Origin: Panagrolaimus kolymaensis
Taxonomy: Eukaryota; Nematoda; Chromadorea; Rhabditida; Panagrolaimidae
Reading direction: 5' to 3'
DNA: 64,000 nt
Assembly (NCBI GenBank): GCA_028622995.1
Contig: JAJQJQ010000075.1
Location: 62,001-126,000 of the forward strand
Part shown: positions 1-13,898 of the stretch, in pieces
Layout: every line of letters begins with the position of its first letter
Position numbering within the stretch: position 1 is the first letter of the stretch
Program-made: the position numbers and the translations under genes
Notes under the pieces: generated by a model
The model's input: the letters and a program-made list of their open reading frames with translations, nothing else
The model's database searches: none
Told to the model about the DNA's origin: nothing

Positions 1-50
1 AAAAATAATTTTTCTTTAAATATTTCTCCAAGCTTATAAATTTTTTCCAG

Positions 51-3000
51 CTTCCTTCGATCCAATGTATAAAGTATTTTATTCATGTTATTCGGCCGCA
101 TGTTGGCCAATATCATGCCTAATCTGTCGCCAACATTCTCCATCTCAAGAAGCTATAATAACTCCAAGTGATGAATCACCAGAAGAAAATTTTGAAAATG
201 ATTTATTTAAATTTGATGAAAATCATAAAAGTCATGGATCCATTGCATCAAATATTTTACCCATTTTATCTCCACCCAGAATTTTTATTCAACCTGGTGG
301 AAATAATGATTTTAATGAAAATTTACAATCCACCGGGACTTTAATGGTTTCTTGCCAATATAGTGCTCAAAAGAAATTAGTAAGTTTTTTTAATAGATAA
401 AGTTTTTAAAAAATTTGAGAAAAAAATTTCATAATTGAAAGATATGAAAAAAAATTTGATTTATCTAAAATAAAAAATTAAGTAAATTTTAAAAATTGTT
501 CGATAAATTTGAGAGGGAATAAAACAAAAGATTTTTATTTTCCTAATAAACCTCAAATTTCCAAAATTTATTTTTTTATTATGAGCTTAAAAGGCGTGGA
601 AAAAAGATTTTGAAAAAAATTATATGAAAAAATTAATGAGAAACTCGTCGCAAAATTTAATAAATTTGCTAAATATTTTCTTTTGATTTTTGCAAACTTT
701 GTTTTTGATTCAGGAACTCAAATTTTTGAATATCTTTGAATTTACATGATTTTTTAGCAAATTTATTAAAGCTACAAAAAATTTCTAACAAAATTTCCAA
801 TCATCTTCTTTTTAAATTTTTTATGCTGGAAAAAAACTTTGCAACTTCAGCATTTAATCTTAAATAATTAATTCTTAAATCACGTTTTCTTAAAAAAACT
901 CTAAATAACTTAGACACTCTCTTTTTTTTTTGTTAAATTAAAAATTAATAAAGTAAAAAAAGGAAGTCAGTTAACCACAAAAAAAGTTTTAAAAAATGTA
1001 TAAAATATGAAAAAGGTGCTTTTCTTTAACACCTGTTGTTGGATATGCATGCACATGACTGAGTGACATTTTATGATACATTTTATAGTTTAGAATTAAA
1101 GTTATTATATATATAAAAAGTTTTATTTTATTTATTAATTTTAAAGTTTATGCTTTTTATTTGCTTCCTTGGTTTTCTTTCTTTAATTTTATTTTTGAAG
1201 ATAAAAAACTTTTTTAACCTTTATTTTTGTCTGGATTCTTGATTAAATATTCCACGTTGAATCACTTCCTTTTTGAATTTTATCAGCAAATTTTTAGTTT
1301 ATAAAGTTAATTAAAAATTATTTATTTTGTAGGTAATTTTAATAATATTAGAAGCAACAAGCGAAAGTGAAACGGGGCAACAACAAGACGGAACAACTCA
1401 AATACAGGTAAGAAATATAACCTAATCTTTTAAAGTTTATTGAAGCATATAAAAAATTTTTACTTAATTAATTTTTAAATTTTTTTAAGGTACGACTAGC
1501 ACTATTAGAAGCTTCACCTATTCGTAAACATAGAACTAAAATACTACCTGGTCCATGTGCAAAATTTTCACAAACTTTTACATTTAATATTGAAGCAGGT
1601 ATGTTTTCTTACTTACAAATTTTAAACACAAATTTTTTGTTTATTTTCGTAGAAACTTTTAATTTCTGTTACAGAAGTCTTTTAAAAAAATTCCTACTTT
1701 CGTTGTGGGACACAAGAATATATAATTTAATACTAAAGGATTTTATTTTCAGACGATTTATTTTATTCCAAATTAAGATTTCGATTATATCGATATAAAA
1801 GCTCTTTCAAGAGGTCACAATTTCGTGGTGAATGTTATTTCCCGACAGCTGATATCGATACCAAAGTTGGAGCAGCCCAAACCAAGCATAATTTAAAATT
1901 TTATTTATCCAATAATAATATTTTAAAGAAATCTCCTCCATCTTCCACTGGGCCTTCGATACTTCCGGTAAAAATCCTTTTTATTTTTTTTCTAGCTTTA
2001 TTCTTTTTGGTTTTAATTTTCTTTGTTATTTGATCTTCGTTTTTTTTGGTGGATTTGAGACTTTTGCTTTTTTCAATTTTTACTTAGCAGCTTTTTTTTT
2101 AGAACCACAAGTGCGAAATAAAAATTTTGGCCTTATATTTTTTGAAATATTAGAAAACTAAAATTTATTTTAAGATTTTTCAATATAAAGTATGTATGAA
2201 ATATATTTGCGTGTTTGAAGAAGTGAACGACAAAAAATCTTTTCTTATCAAAAAAACTGGGAAAAAAATTTCGATGTCAAAAAAAAGGAAAATGTATGAG
2301 CTTGTAAACATTTATTTTTAAAAGGTCAACAAACTTCTTGCTTTTGTTGTTGTTGAAACAATTTTTTTCGCTGCACAGACATCAGAGTTTTTTTCGCTCC
2401 ACATTTATGTGTTGTTTTCGAACTTTGATTCTTTAAAGTTTAAACTCTTTTTTTAAAAATAATAACTGCAACAACAAAAATAGCAAAAGAATTTATTTAC
2501 TACGGTAAAAACCCATTTTAAAAATGCACTGGAAGAAGAGGATGTTTTTGATCTTTTTTTATGGGACAGCATGATAAAGAGGTTTTGAAACACCTAATAA
2601 AAATGCAGATTATCAATAAACAAACAAAAAAATAAGTTGATGTTTACAAGAAAGAAGGTTTCTAAGAATTCGCCATGGAGTTACAGTATATTGTTTTGAT
2701 GTTCTTTTTTGGATTTGAATGACGTTTATTTTTTTGCTGAGATTCTCGCTGTTTTCTTTTTTCCTGATTACTTTAAGAAACTTTTGGGTTATGACAACCT
2801 GAAACTTTTTAACGGCATTGGTTTGTCGGTTTTTTTTCAAAATATTTAAAAAAAAAAGCTTCAATATTTCTCCTAAAATTTTAACCACGGGAGTTTATTT
2901 TCTGATGCCCAATAATTTTTTAAATTATTTTTATCATCGAATTATTTAAAATTTTTATAATTAAGAGATTTTTTGTGTTTGAATATATTTCATTTCCGAC

Positions 3001-6000
3001 GCCCAATTTTTAATACCTTTCAAGATCGAACTCGAAATTGGAGTAAATTTTGCTTTCATTCGTCTTTTTTTTCTGCCAAAAATTGAATTTTTTTAGTGAA
3101 TTTCTTTTCGGATACATTTTTTAAAAGTTTTTAAAGTTCTAAAAGGTTTTTTTTTTCTTTTTTTGCTTTTTATTTATTTTTTTGGAGGCGTGGTTCTAAA
3201 AAAAATAATAAAATACAAACAACACTACAAAAAAAAAGCATCAGCGCCTTTTGTTGTCGTGTTCCTTAAATATATATATTTTTTTATTGACTCCTAAAAG
3301 TATGTTTGGAGACACGACAAAACTTTAAAAGCATCATCATCTCTTTCAAAGCCATGAAGGAAAAAAAAACCATTTAAGCTTCGAGATTTTGGCTTTTTTT
3401 ATATTTTATTTTTTCTTTGCTACAAGAAAGATTTATTTTTTATTTAAGCTTTAAGCATATTTATTTATCTTTGACTTCTTTTTTTTGGAACTTGCTTGCT
3501 TGATTTGGTAGTTGGTGGATGTCGTGACAAGGGATAGGAATGGAGAAAAAAAGATTTGAGCAAGCCACAGAAAAAGAAAAAAAACTAAATTAATTTCCAA
3601 TTTTTTTCTTGGAATCCTGCAACAACCACAACAAAAAAAAGAAGCTTATAAACTTTGTAGATGAGAAAAAAAAAATAAAGCGTAGGCATAAGTTTATGAA
3701 AAGCGAGCGTGCCACAGAAATCGGAAGGATGTAGGATATATATTAAAAAAATATATAAGACTTTTATGGTTTTGTATTAATTTTAGCTTTTAAGTTATTT
3801 ATCGTCAAGCTAGATTTTTTATGTTTAAAGCTTTTAAAAACCATATTAGTAAGTGTTTATTTTTATGAATGTTTAATTCCATTTGAAAATAAACATGAAT
3901 ATTAGTGTTGCATGTGTGAAAAAAATAGATAAGATGGTTTCATCGAGAAATGCTTTTAAAATTTTTTAAAATAATTATCGATTTTTTACTAATATTTTTA
4001 AACGGCGAGTTCAAACTTTTGTAGCGAATATTAAAAATCGCGTCTTTCGCTTCAGGATTAAAAGAATCCGTATTTACCTATTTTTTTTTCTTGTTATTTC
4101 AATTTTTTTCCATTTTTAAAAATTCTTTTTATTCTTGGTAAAGTCTTTTCATAATTTGGCTTTATTTATTGAAAGTTTCAATTTATTTTTCTACGAACTT
4201 CCGGTCAAATTAATTCGTTTCGTCACCATCATTTTCAATAACTTGAATACCCTAATAATCGCTCATCATAATTTCTTCATTTATTTTTCACAAATAAAAA
4301 CAAACTAAAATTATTCACTCGTAAAAAGAAAAAGTTACACTAATTAATCATTAGCTTGTTTTCTTTCAGTTCTAATAAATAGAAATGAACGAATGTCCTT
4401 TTTTACTTGAGTCTCGCGCACTCATCTAAAAAACATTGAGTTTGAGAATATTCAAATAATAAATTTAATCATGCGAGAAAAAAATAATTGCAAAACAAAA
4501 AAAAAAATGCTGCATATTTTCTTTTTTTTATAAAACCTAAAATTTCTTTTGATGAAATATTTTTATTTTTATGTTGTTTGTTTGGATGTGTGTCAAAAGT
4601 CAATATGGTTAATTATATGGAAATGAAAAAAATCAACTTTATTTTCTTTCTATAAGACTAGTGAATGGCAAGGCCATGGATAACAACAACCATATATATG
4701 GGAGGCGCAGATGACAAACAAACAAAACAAAAAAATTCGCGTGTATTAGTTCTTAGTTTGTTTCTTAATGAAAAGCTTATTTATTTGTTTGTTTTTTTCT
4801 GTGCCCTTTTTTCATTTTTTTTTCTTACTTAAGTTTAAGTTTTCTTAGTTTTGTTGTTGCTTCTTGATACTTGACATGTTGAGTTTTTAAGGAATTTAAA
4901 GAAGAATAATTTTAGAATGTGTTATGTTTAAAAAAAACACTTGAGTTTAGTTTGAAAGTCAAATTCTTGGAACATCGTGAGTGACCTCCTTAAAATTAGA
5001 ATTCTTTTTCGTCATTAGAAACAGAAAAGTGCTTTTTTTTATCTTTGTTTTGACGGTTTGTTTCGTCAGAATACAAATCATTTTAGAAACTATTTTATAA
5101 GTTTAGTTATTTGCAACTTGAATTCTAATCGTGAAAGTTGAAAAAAATATTTTTCGTTACAAAACTCTAGAAATTTTCCATGAAAATTTGAATTTTTTGT
5201 TATTCAAGGATTCACAAAAAATTTTCTTTGATATTATTTAATAGTTTTTTTTTATATCCATAGGTAATAGCTAATCCCGCAAAGAAAATAGTTAAAAATT
5301 TATTTTTCGCTTCAAGACTCTCTTCCACACCATTTGCTTTTCTACGAGTTTCGTCGAGCTTTGTTTTAAATTTTCTATTTTATTTTGTTTTTATTTTGCA
5401 AACTTCTAAATTTAAATTTAACTATTTTTTATTCAGCTTCATTCAATTCCATTAAATTGTGAATCTCCATCTCCTTCACTTTCCTCCGATACAACAACAA
5501 TGTTACGTAGACAAAATTCATCCGCAATTGATCGAAATTCAACAACAACCAATAATAATATAATTATGAATGGTGGTTCCAATTCAATTGTTACCTCATC
5601 AAGAAGGAATTCAATGGTGGATTCTTCAGGTCGATTTTGTGCTTTACCCACAGAAAATGGCCAACCTGAAGTTTTAATTACTCTTTGTTATTTGGATCAA
5701 TCACAAAAGGTTGTAGTCACCGTTGAAAAGGCATCGAATTTATGTTATGAAACAGTTGATAAATTATCGGGTTAGTTTATTATTTAATTTTTCATTAATG
5801 TACCCAACTTTTTTTCTTCTTTAATCCAAGAAGACTTTCTTTGAAACTGGATTTAAAAATAATTTAAAACGAAAATGATTTGTCTCGAGCGAAAAATGAA
5901 AAAAACAAAAAAAATTTAAATAATTTTTTACTAAACTTTTTATTTTTCAATTTAAAACTTAAGGAAAAATTTTTTATATTTTTTAACTGATTTTTTGAAA

Positions 6001-8500
6001 TTAATGTAAAACAAAAAATAATTTCAAAAATAGGAAATATTTTTTTCTTACATTTTCGCTGCCTTAGTTATTTCTTTTTCTTATTCAAAGACATTTTGAA
6101 GCCAAGAAATTTCCTTTTGAATCTTTTTCTTATGTATATGTATTTTTTTATTTTTGCGGTTTTCCTAAAGCTTTGAAAAACCAAATATACCAAAACATAT
6201 CCATATTTTATGTTTTAACCAACATCTTTTGTTTTTTTCACCTGCCATCATAAATCACAAACACATTTATTTTACTTTACATATGTGTTTAACTTTTCTT
6301 TTTTTCACCATATTAAAATTTTCAGCTTGATTGAATCCATTAATCTTTATACCCTCTAATTTTCTTTCAATTTTTAACTTTTGTTTCCAAAAATATAATA
6401 AAGAAGAAAATTTACAAACTACAGTAATTTATTTTTTCTGTTGATGATATCTTTCTTTTTTCTTCCGTGACTGTCAATAAAATTTGAGAGGGTTATTTAT
6501 TTATTTATTTTTATGGAGTTTTAATGGTTTTTCTATTTTGCAAAAAAAAAACAATAAAAATAAATAAAAATTTGTCATCACTTTCTTTTTTTTGATTAAA
6601 TTTGTCACGCAAGGATTTCGATGATGCAAAAAAAAAAAAAATATTACAGTTATTTTTAGAAGAATATTTCTTTTTTTTTATGTGTGGCAGGCACATCAGC
6701 AAAAATATGGGTTTTTTAAAATAAAAAATTTAAGAAATTTTAGGGAATGAAAATAATTAAATGATTTATTGAAAAGATTTTTTTCATGTTTATTTTCGCT
6801 CCAAATCCCAAAATTTTTCTTTTTGTTTTTTAACTAAAATCTTCCCTGAATTTGCTTATTAAAATTTTTTAAGAAATGTTTTTGAATTTTTCCCTGACTA
6901 AATATTTAGTAAATTTTTTTATATTTTCAGAAACCTACATTCGAGTTAGTTTATTATCTCAATTTGGTGAAGAACTTGCTAAACACCGATCCGCCACGGT
7001 CAAAGCTTCATCCGATGCCGTTTATGAATGCACAGCAGTTTTTCAGGTGAGATCATTACATAATTATCCAAATGATTTTAAAAAAATTTCGCGTCATTTA
7101 AATTTTCATTGAATTTCAAAATAAAAAACGTAAGTTGTTTATTTTGTTTTAATGTTTTTTTTTCTCGCAGATGTGTCCAATGCAGAGTTAACCCCTTTTT
7201 TTGGCAGTTCCATTATTTTTAAATGTTTTTTGAACAATAAAAAAACACATTTTTTGTTTGTTTGTTATTTTTTTTAAAACATTATTTTTTTTTGTCTGGA
7301 AAAGTCAGTCAGTCCATAAAATATAAAATAAAAAAAGCCTCGTCACCTTATTTTTTTCCTTTTTTTTTTTACGCCTTTTCGAATCCAAATTTTTGGCTTT
7401 TTTTTTGCAAAAAAAAAGATAAAGTGGCAGGAAGATAAACGTTTTAATCTTTGATACCAAGGAAAAAATTTTTTCCCATTCTTTTTTTTCATATTTCGGT
7501 TTTTAAAGGAACATAGCTATTTGATGCCTTTTTCAAAATTTCGTTTTACGGTAGCTGAATTCATACTTCGCCAACCGGCAATTTGAATTAACGTGCAACT
7601 ACAGTAAATGACACGTTAAATTCAAACACGCGCTTGGCATTCGCAAAGTTCAGCTCCCGTAAACGAAATTTCAAAAAGGCTGCAAATAGCTATGGCCCTT
7701 TAATTTTATAAAATCTAAGTGCATTTTTTAAATAGTAAAAAAAATAAATAAATTTAAAGTTGGTTTTTTAATAAATAAAATTATTGGGATTTTAAAAAAT
7801 ATTTTTATAAGCAAAAAAAAAATGAAAGCATAAAAATTTCCAAGCTCTAAAGCACACGATATCTATAAATCCATAAATGTGTGTGTATGTGTTTTCATTT
7901 CCGTTTATAATACTCTGTTTTTTTTATACGAGAAAAGGAAAAAAACTAAACTTAATTTATGGGTTTTTATTTGAAAAAAAATAAATGCAATCGTATGTAA
8001 AGTAAAGCGAACAATGTAAGAAATAACAACCATCTATTTTTTTCAAAAAAAAAGCATAGAAGCAAAAAAGTTTCTGGGGTTAGAAAGAAATTTAATATAG
8101 AAAAAAATAAAATTATTTTAATGCGTTTAAAGATTTTAAATTAAATATGTTAGGTCTCAAATTTGGTGAAAATAAATTTTCGTGGTTTGGACGATCTAAA
8201 AAAATAGAAAATAAAAAGTTTTTCTCGAAGCCAAAAAATAATTATTCATCCCCGATGATTTTTAATTATTTTTGTTAAAATTTTTAGATCCTTCGAAATG
8301 AATTAGAAAATTCGAGCGTTTTAATTCAAATTTTCCGAAATAATGGAATGCTTCGACGCCGCCAACAAATTGGTTTTGTTTGTGTTGGAGAAAATGCTAG
8401 TTCCCCTGATGCTCAAGATCATTGGAATCAAATGATTCAAGGGTTGGGAACTTCAGTGGAAAAATGGCATTATTTAAGGAGACAAGAAAATGAAAAGTAG
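51..8500 (+). CDS. Synaptotagmin-like tandem-C2 protein (5' partial)
   Basis: Seven exons join with consistent phase: 51-379, 1333-1407, 1490-1598, 1753-1967, 5437-5770, 6931-7046, 8288-8500. From the first in-frame Met (65) this gives 458 aa, but the first visible exon begins at an acceptor, so the true start may lie upstream of the window. A cysteine-rich N-terminus (possible palmitoylation) leads into a first C2-like domain starting at the GTLMVSCQYS strand. A Ser/Thr/Asn-rich linker follows, then a second C2-like domain starting at PEVLITLCYLD. The C-terminus carries the W-x(n)-WH-L ending typical of synaptotagmin C2B domains (DHWNQM...EKWHYL). The Asp-rich calcium loops are not visible in either domain, as in calcium-independent members such as Syt14/16, so a membrane-trafficking role without direct calcium sensing is inferred. 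Intron 4 is 3.5 kb and intron 6 contains a 201-bp foldback repeat. Family assignment is good; the exact subfamily is uncertain. Confidence 0.8.
7503..7703. repeat. 201-bp foldback MITE, copy A
   Basis: Both ends are the same sequence inverted (TTAAAGG ... CCTTTAA). The inverted similarity continues inward through CATAGCTATTTG / CAAATAGCTATG and the TCGTTTACGGGAGCTGAA region, so the unit can fold into one long hairpin. It lies inside intron 6 of the synaptotagmin-like gene. A second copy at 16875-17075 differs at only about two positions that I can see, so the family moved recently. The target duplication is unclear because the ends are A/T-rich (TTAA or TA are possible). Confidence 0.85.
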
Positions 8501-9161
8501 CCGCCAACTTTTTTTCATAATAAAATTTGAGAAGCAACAAAAACTGTAAAAAATATTTATTTTTTATTTAAAAATTAATTCATTATTTGTTATTTATTTA
8601 TTTAGTTTATTATTTTTTATATTGTATTTTTTTAAAGAAAAAAATTTGTTGAAAATTAGCCAAAAAAATTTATAAAAATGAATTAAAAAAAAGCAGAAAC
8701 AAAGAGTTAAAACTTTGAAAACAAAAAACATTTTTTCGTTCAAACATTTTTCATTGTGAAATTCTTTTTTGTTTTTATACAACTTTTTTTTATGTTTTAA
8801 AAGTCACAGGAAATCCTAAAATTTCCTTTATTAAAAATATGTCTAATTTTTAACAAATTTTTTTGCATTAAATTTTTTGCTTTTGTTTCAAAATCATTAT
8901 TATTTTTTGTGGTTTATTTCTTCCGGTGAACTTATTTTTTTTTGCTTCCGTTGTATTTTACTTTTAAAAATATCAATCTTCGAAAAAAATTTATATTATT
9001 TTTATTGTTTCCTCGTATCTTATTTTATTTTTTTTGGTGTAAAAAAAGGCACATAAAATTAAAATTATGAACATATTTCATATTTGTATAAAAAAATATA
9101 TAATAAATATTATAAAAATTATTTAAACACAAAAAAAGTTTTAATTCTTTCAACAATTTTT
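8501..9161. other. Convergent intergenic region
   Basis: This holds the 3' ends of the synaptotagmin-like gene (+) and the P450 gene (-). It is low-complexity A/T sequence with several AATAAA/TTTATT hexamers that could serve as poly(A) signals for either gene. No further gene is seen. Confidence 0.6.
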
Positions 9162-12100
9162 TTAAGCCGCCCCAGATTTTTCCATGGGTTTTAAAGGTGA
9201 ATAATCACCAAAATTTCTTTTTTCAAATCTTAAATTATTTCCATACATTGGACGAATAATTAATTCCGCGGCAAGTCGAAGTTGATCCGTTCGAACTTTG
9301 GATTCTATTTTAAATTCTCGCAATATTCTCGCAATAATACATTTTTCTTCCATCATTGCAAATCTTTGACCTAAAAAAAACGAAAGTTTGAAATCTGCTA
9401 CGAGACCTAAGTGGAAGTTAAAAATAATTCGATTTGGTTGACCGCCGCTAAAAAAGCAAAGACTTACCAATGCAATTCCTTGATCCAGCTGAAAATGGAA
9501 TATATGCATATGGATGCTTTAATTCACCATCCAAAAATCGATCAGGATTAAATATTTCTGGATTATCCCAATATCTTGGATCTCGATGAACCATGGATGC
9601 AATTATTACTACTCCGGTTCCAGTTGGTAAAATATGATTTCCTAAAAAATAAACAAATCATATTTTTGAATTTATATAAAAAATTAAGACTTACCAACTT
9701 TGGTGTCTTCGACGGTCTGTCTCGCAATCATTGGCACGCTAGGATACATTCTTAGAGTTTCTTTAAGGCAAGCTTCAAGATATTTTAATCTTCCTATATC
9801 ATCAAAAGATAATTCTCGAATAGAATCTCCAATAATTTCATCGATTTCTCGATGAACTCTTTCTTGAATTTCTGGATTTGCTCCCATTAAATGTAAAAAG
9901 AAATTCATGGCTGCGGAAGTTGTGTCGTGACCCTTAAAAAAAGCTAACGATGAAGAAAAAAAAAGTTTTTTTAGGTAAATAAAAATTTACTTCAAAAACA
10001 AATGTATCCACTTCTTCTTGTAATCCTGCACGATCCAAATCGCCCTTTTCAACCATTTGAAGCATGAGATCCAAAAATGCCATCTTTCGATGACCCGTGG
10101 CTTCAGTTTTTTGTTCCATAAATTTTTCAAATCCTCCAGCTAATTTAATAAGGGTTCGACGTTTTTCGATTGCCTACAAAAAATAAACTTTTCGTTTTTT
10201 TAAAAACTTTTGTAAAAAAAATATTGAGCTTAATTAAAGAATAAAAAAGAAATTTTGCTATTCTAAAAATGAAATTTGTAAGAAGCTCGTGAAAATAAAA
10301 AAAGTCTGATTTTGCAAGGAAAAAATAAAAAAGTGCCGTTAGCTTTAAGAAAATTCATTACCTAAACTTTTTTATTTGTTTTTTTTTTCAATGAAAAAAA
10401 TTTAAAAAAGAGCCAATTTTTTTTGGAATTTTTAACTTTGCTAATTTTTAGCAACGATTTTTGCGACGTTTTTTAAATTTATAATTCTTAGTTGCTTTTT
10501 TCTCAACAGCTGCGGTGCCTTAATTTAAAAAATAAATAAATAAAAAATTCTTACATTAGTAGTGAATTCATGAAGAAGCTTCACACATTTTTTCTGCTCA
10601 GCTCCTGAACCAAAAAGATTGAAAATAATATCGGGGTAATATTGGGGTTTGATTTGTCTTTGATGAATAATGTATTTCATTCTGCAAAAATTAAAAAAAT
10701 CTTCACTTCAATCATAAATTTTTTTAGGAATTTAAAAATTTTACTTAAAAACCGCATCCAAATATTCTGATGGAACTCTTTGAGCATCAATATTTGCTCC
10801 AAGTGCCGATTCACAAATAACATCCAAAGTGCAAAGAGAAATGGTATGAAAAACTTCGTTAAATCCGGTTCCAGCGAGATCATGAAATTTTGAAATTAAT
10901 GTTGTCGCATGTCGATTATAAATATCAACAAAATCTTTGAGAATATCATAATGGAATGTTGGAGTTAAAAGTTTTCTTCTTGGACGCCATTTTTCGGGTT
11001 TACTAAAAATAAATTAATTTCATTTTGGTTGGGCTTGGTTTGATGATAATTTTATGCTAATTTTTTCTTGAATATTTAGAGTTTAATTATTTTCAAAAAG
11101 GATTAAAAAATTTTTAATGCTAAGAGTCGAAACCTAATTTAAATTTATAATCCTAAATTTGTCAAAAAAGTTTCGTGGTAAAACCCAAGTTTATTTTAAA
11201 TAGGTAAAATTCAAAGTTTCTAATTTTAAAATTATTTTTTATATTCAATCTTTGATTAGTATTATCCCCAGAAAATTAATGCTAAAAAAGCAGTTAATTT
11301 TATTTTCTTCATTTATGTATTTGCAACTCATCAATAAAAATATTCTTAATTACCTTTGTTTCATTTACTTTTTTAATTTTGCAGGAAAACAATATTTTTT
11401 TTTACTTTTTGGTTAAAAAATGTTTATCTTTAGATTAATGTCTTTCTAATCCTAATAATATTCAGCAACAACAAAAAAAAAACAGGTTAATTACCAGTTT
11501 TTTGAAGGATAAAAAAAGCAGCGTTCGTTTTTTTTTACTTCACGCGTGAAAATGCATAAAATAACGGAAGTAATTTCCAAATGAATTAACAACATTCACT
11601 GATAGACGTCGTCGTCTGCTACATACCTCTTTTTTTTGTTTGTTATTTTTGGACAACAAATAAAGAAAGAGTGTGATAAACAAAAAATAGCATTAAAAAG
11701 ACTCAACAAATTGTGGCTCAGAGGAATAAAAAAAAGTTTTAAAAAGTTTAAACATGAAAAATTATTTTAATTTTCCATTCGTGACACAAAACCTTTTTAG
11801 GTAATTCTATATTAATAAACGAATTTTTTTTTGAAGAGTAGCTCGCTAACTTTGAAGCACAAACTATACTAGAAAAATTAGATATCCAAAAAACTTTCGC
11901 GGTGAAAAACAAAATTCCTATTAATTTTTTAAAGTTTTAAAAACTGGACTTTCACTCTCAATTTTTACTCGCGTTCAAAATTAAGCCAAAGACAAAGGTT
12001 CAACTAACCTAATAAGCAAGCCTTGTCCAATCCAAGGAGATAAATAATTATAATGAAATAATTTCGTTAGCATTTTACTACTTCCCAAAACTGCTTCACA

Positions 12101-12428
12101 TTCATCCGCGCCATATAAAATAACAAAAGGCATAGGGCCAATCCAAATTCGACATAATCTTTCCGATTTTTCTCGAAACATATATGATACTCCTTGAGCT
12201 TGTTCGAAAAATTCTGAAAATTAATCAAAGTTTAATTTATTTTGAAGAAGGAAAAAAAAGCATACGATCAGGTTGAAGTTTAAATTGATGCAAATTTCCT
12301 ATTAATGGTATACTTGTTGGTCCTTGTATTTTATCTATATGCTCTCTAAGAATATTGTAACGCTTTATTAAATATGTTAAAGCCGCGGTAAATGCAATTA
12401 TCACAGCGGCAATCGCTGCGAAACCCAT
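9162..12428 (-). CDS. Cytochrome P450, CYP4-type (complete)
   Basis: Eight exons read in phase: 12428-12266, 12213-12009, 11002-10745, 10681-10555, 10173-9991, 9932-9695, 9641-9468, 9370-9162, giving 518 aa, a normal microsomal P450 length. The N-terminus is a hydrophobic ER anchor followed by a Pro/Gly hinge ([10 protein letters not shown]). The order of motifs is complete: [13 protein letters not shown] (C helix), an ICESALG motif typical of CYP4, the I-helix oxygen-activation motif GHDTT (about residue 313), the ExxR pair as ETLR (about 370), and the heme loop [10 protein letters not shown] with the Cys thiolate near residue 448. It should act as an ER-bound monooxygenase that takes electrons from NADPH-P450 reductase. 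CYP4 members often hydroxylate fatty acids or related lipids, but the substrate cannot be read here. Intron 2 is about 1 kb. Everything needed for activity is present. Confidence 0.93.
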
Positions 12429-12906
12429 GTTTTCTATAAAAAAGTTAATTATCAGTGAACTTGGTTCAACAAAAGTTTGTTAAAGCAAAAAAGGTTAAAA
12501 TTTAATTAAATTTTCAAAACAAACTTTCTATTAAAAAATTTTCAGATAAAAAAGAGAAAATTTTAGAGGATTTTAAAAATAGAAAAAGTTTAAAAAAATT
12601 TTAAGTTGAATGTGGCAAAATTTTTCTTAATTTAAAAAAGCTTATAAATAATTTCCAAGGGTGTAAAAAAAATAAATAAATAAAATATAAGTATGAAATC
12701 AAATCGCACAAATAAATCCACGAATAAATGTAATATGTTTGTATCTATTAAAAATTAATTCGATAGATCGAATTATCTCGGATTTTTTATTTTTTCTCGA
12801 TCTTACTACACTTTCACTTTTTTTCTTTTTCAATCCATCTTTCTTCCAAAAAAGTTAATTAACGAGAAGAAAGAAAGAGAGAGAAACAAAAAAAAAGGTT
12901 AAGAAC

Positions 12907-13004
12907 CAGTGTTGTAACGGCGGCGCCGCCGCCCCACACTTTTTTTTTTCTTGACGCGAAAAAGTGTGGGTCGGCGGCGAGGCGGCGCCGCCGTTACAAC
13001 ACTG
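12907..13004. mobile_element. 98-bp GC-rich hAT-like MITE
   Basis: The termini are inverted copies (CAGTGTTGTAACGGCGGC and its complement), with further inner arms CCACACTTTTT / AAAAAGTGTGG, so almost the whole unit folds back. The flanking octamers TTAAGAAC (12899-12906) and TTAACAAC (13005-13012) match at 7 of 8 positions, as expected for an aged 8-bp target duplication. A CAGTG terminus with an 8-bp duplication suits the hAT superfamily. It lies about 480 bp upstream of the P450 start codon and is a GC-rich island in very A/T-rich DNA. Confidence 0.75.
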
Positions 13005-13898
13005 TTAACAACACTAAAAAAAACGCGTTTTCCTGATTCTCGAAAGAAAGAAAAGAAAAAAAGACTTTTATCCATCCATGAACCCATGAAACAAGTTTAA
13101 CGACAAATTTTTTAAATTTCTCTCTTCCGTTTTTTTTAATATAAAAATCAATTTAAGGATTTTAAAAAAAATTCGTCGACGACAACGACATCGATGTCCT
13201 TCAAAAAAAAGAAAGAAGAAGGATATTATTTTTTAAAGGCACTTTTTGAGTTTTTTTTTGAGGTGTGGAACCACCATCACTGAGGCGAGACGAGCTGTGA
13301 GGGAAAAGAAAAAAAAAGAAAGACACAACAAAGATAGATTTCTTTCTTTCTTTCTTTCTTTCTTGCGCTCATATTCTTTCTATTATTTTATTTTATCCCT
13401 TCTCCTGGGTTTGTTTCTTCATTGGTGGACGACGGTGGCGATTCTCGGTTGCGCGCTTGGTAGAGAAATGAGAAATAAACCTTTTTCAACGCCAATTTTT
13501 CCTTTAAAAAAAGGAAAAGAAAAAAGATTAAAAACAAGGGCAAAAAATATTTAAAGGAAAGAAAGTGGATAACTGTGACGGGCTGACTGACGTCGAGGGA
13601 AATGAGATTTTCTTCCTCCAATTTATTGGTATTTGAGGATATTGGATTTATTTAATATATAAAGAAGAGATATATTTTTATTTTATCGCCGATGAGGATC
13701 TCTCCTCGATGTCTCTCATTTTTTGTTTGTCGTCAGTTATGGAAGTCATGGAATTTTTTTGGAGAGGAGTTTATTCAATAATATTCATGTTTTAACTTCT
13801 AATACATGATATTCATAATTAATCATGCATCAAGAAAAATAATAATAAAGAAGATCTCATGAAAAAAAAATATTTTCTCGGAGATGAGCAAGTGGAAC

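Noticed and set aside
5264..5330. Possible extra exon in intron 4 of the synaptotagmin-like gene after CCATAG
   Set aside because: Stop codons occur within a few codons in the required frame, and the 1967 to 5437 junction already joins in phase.
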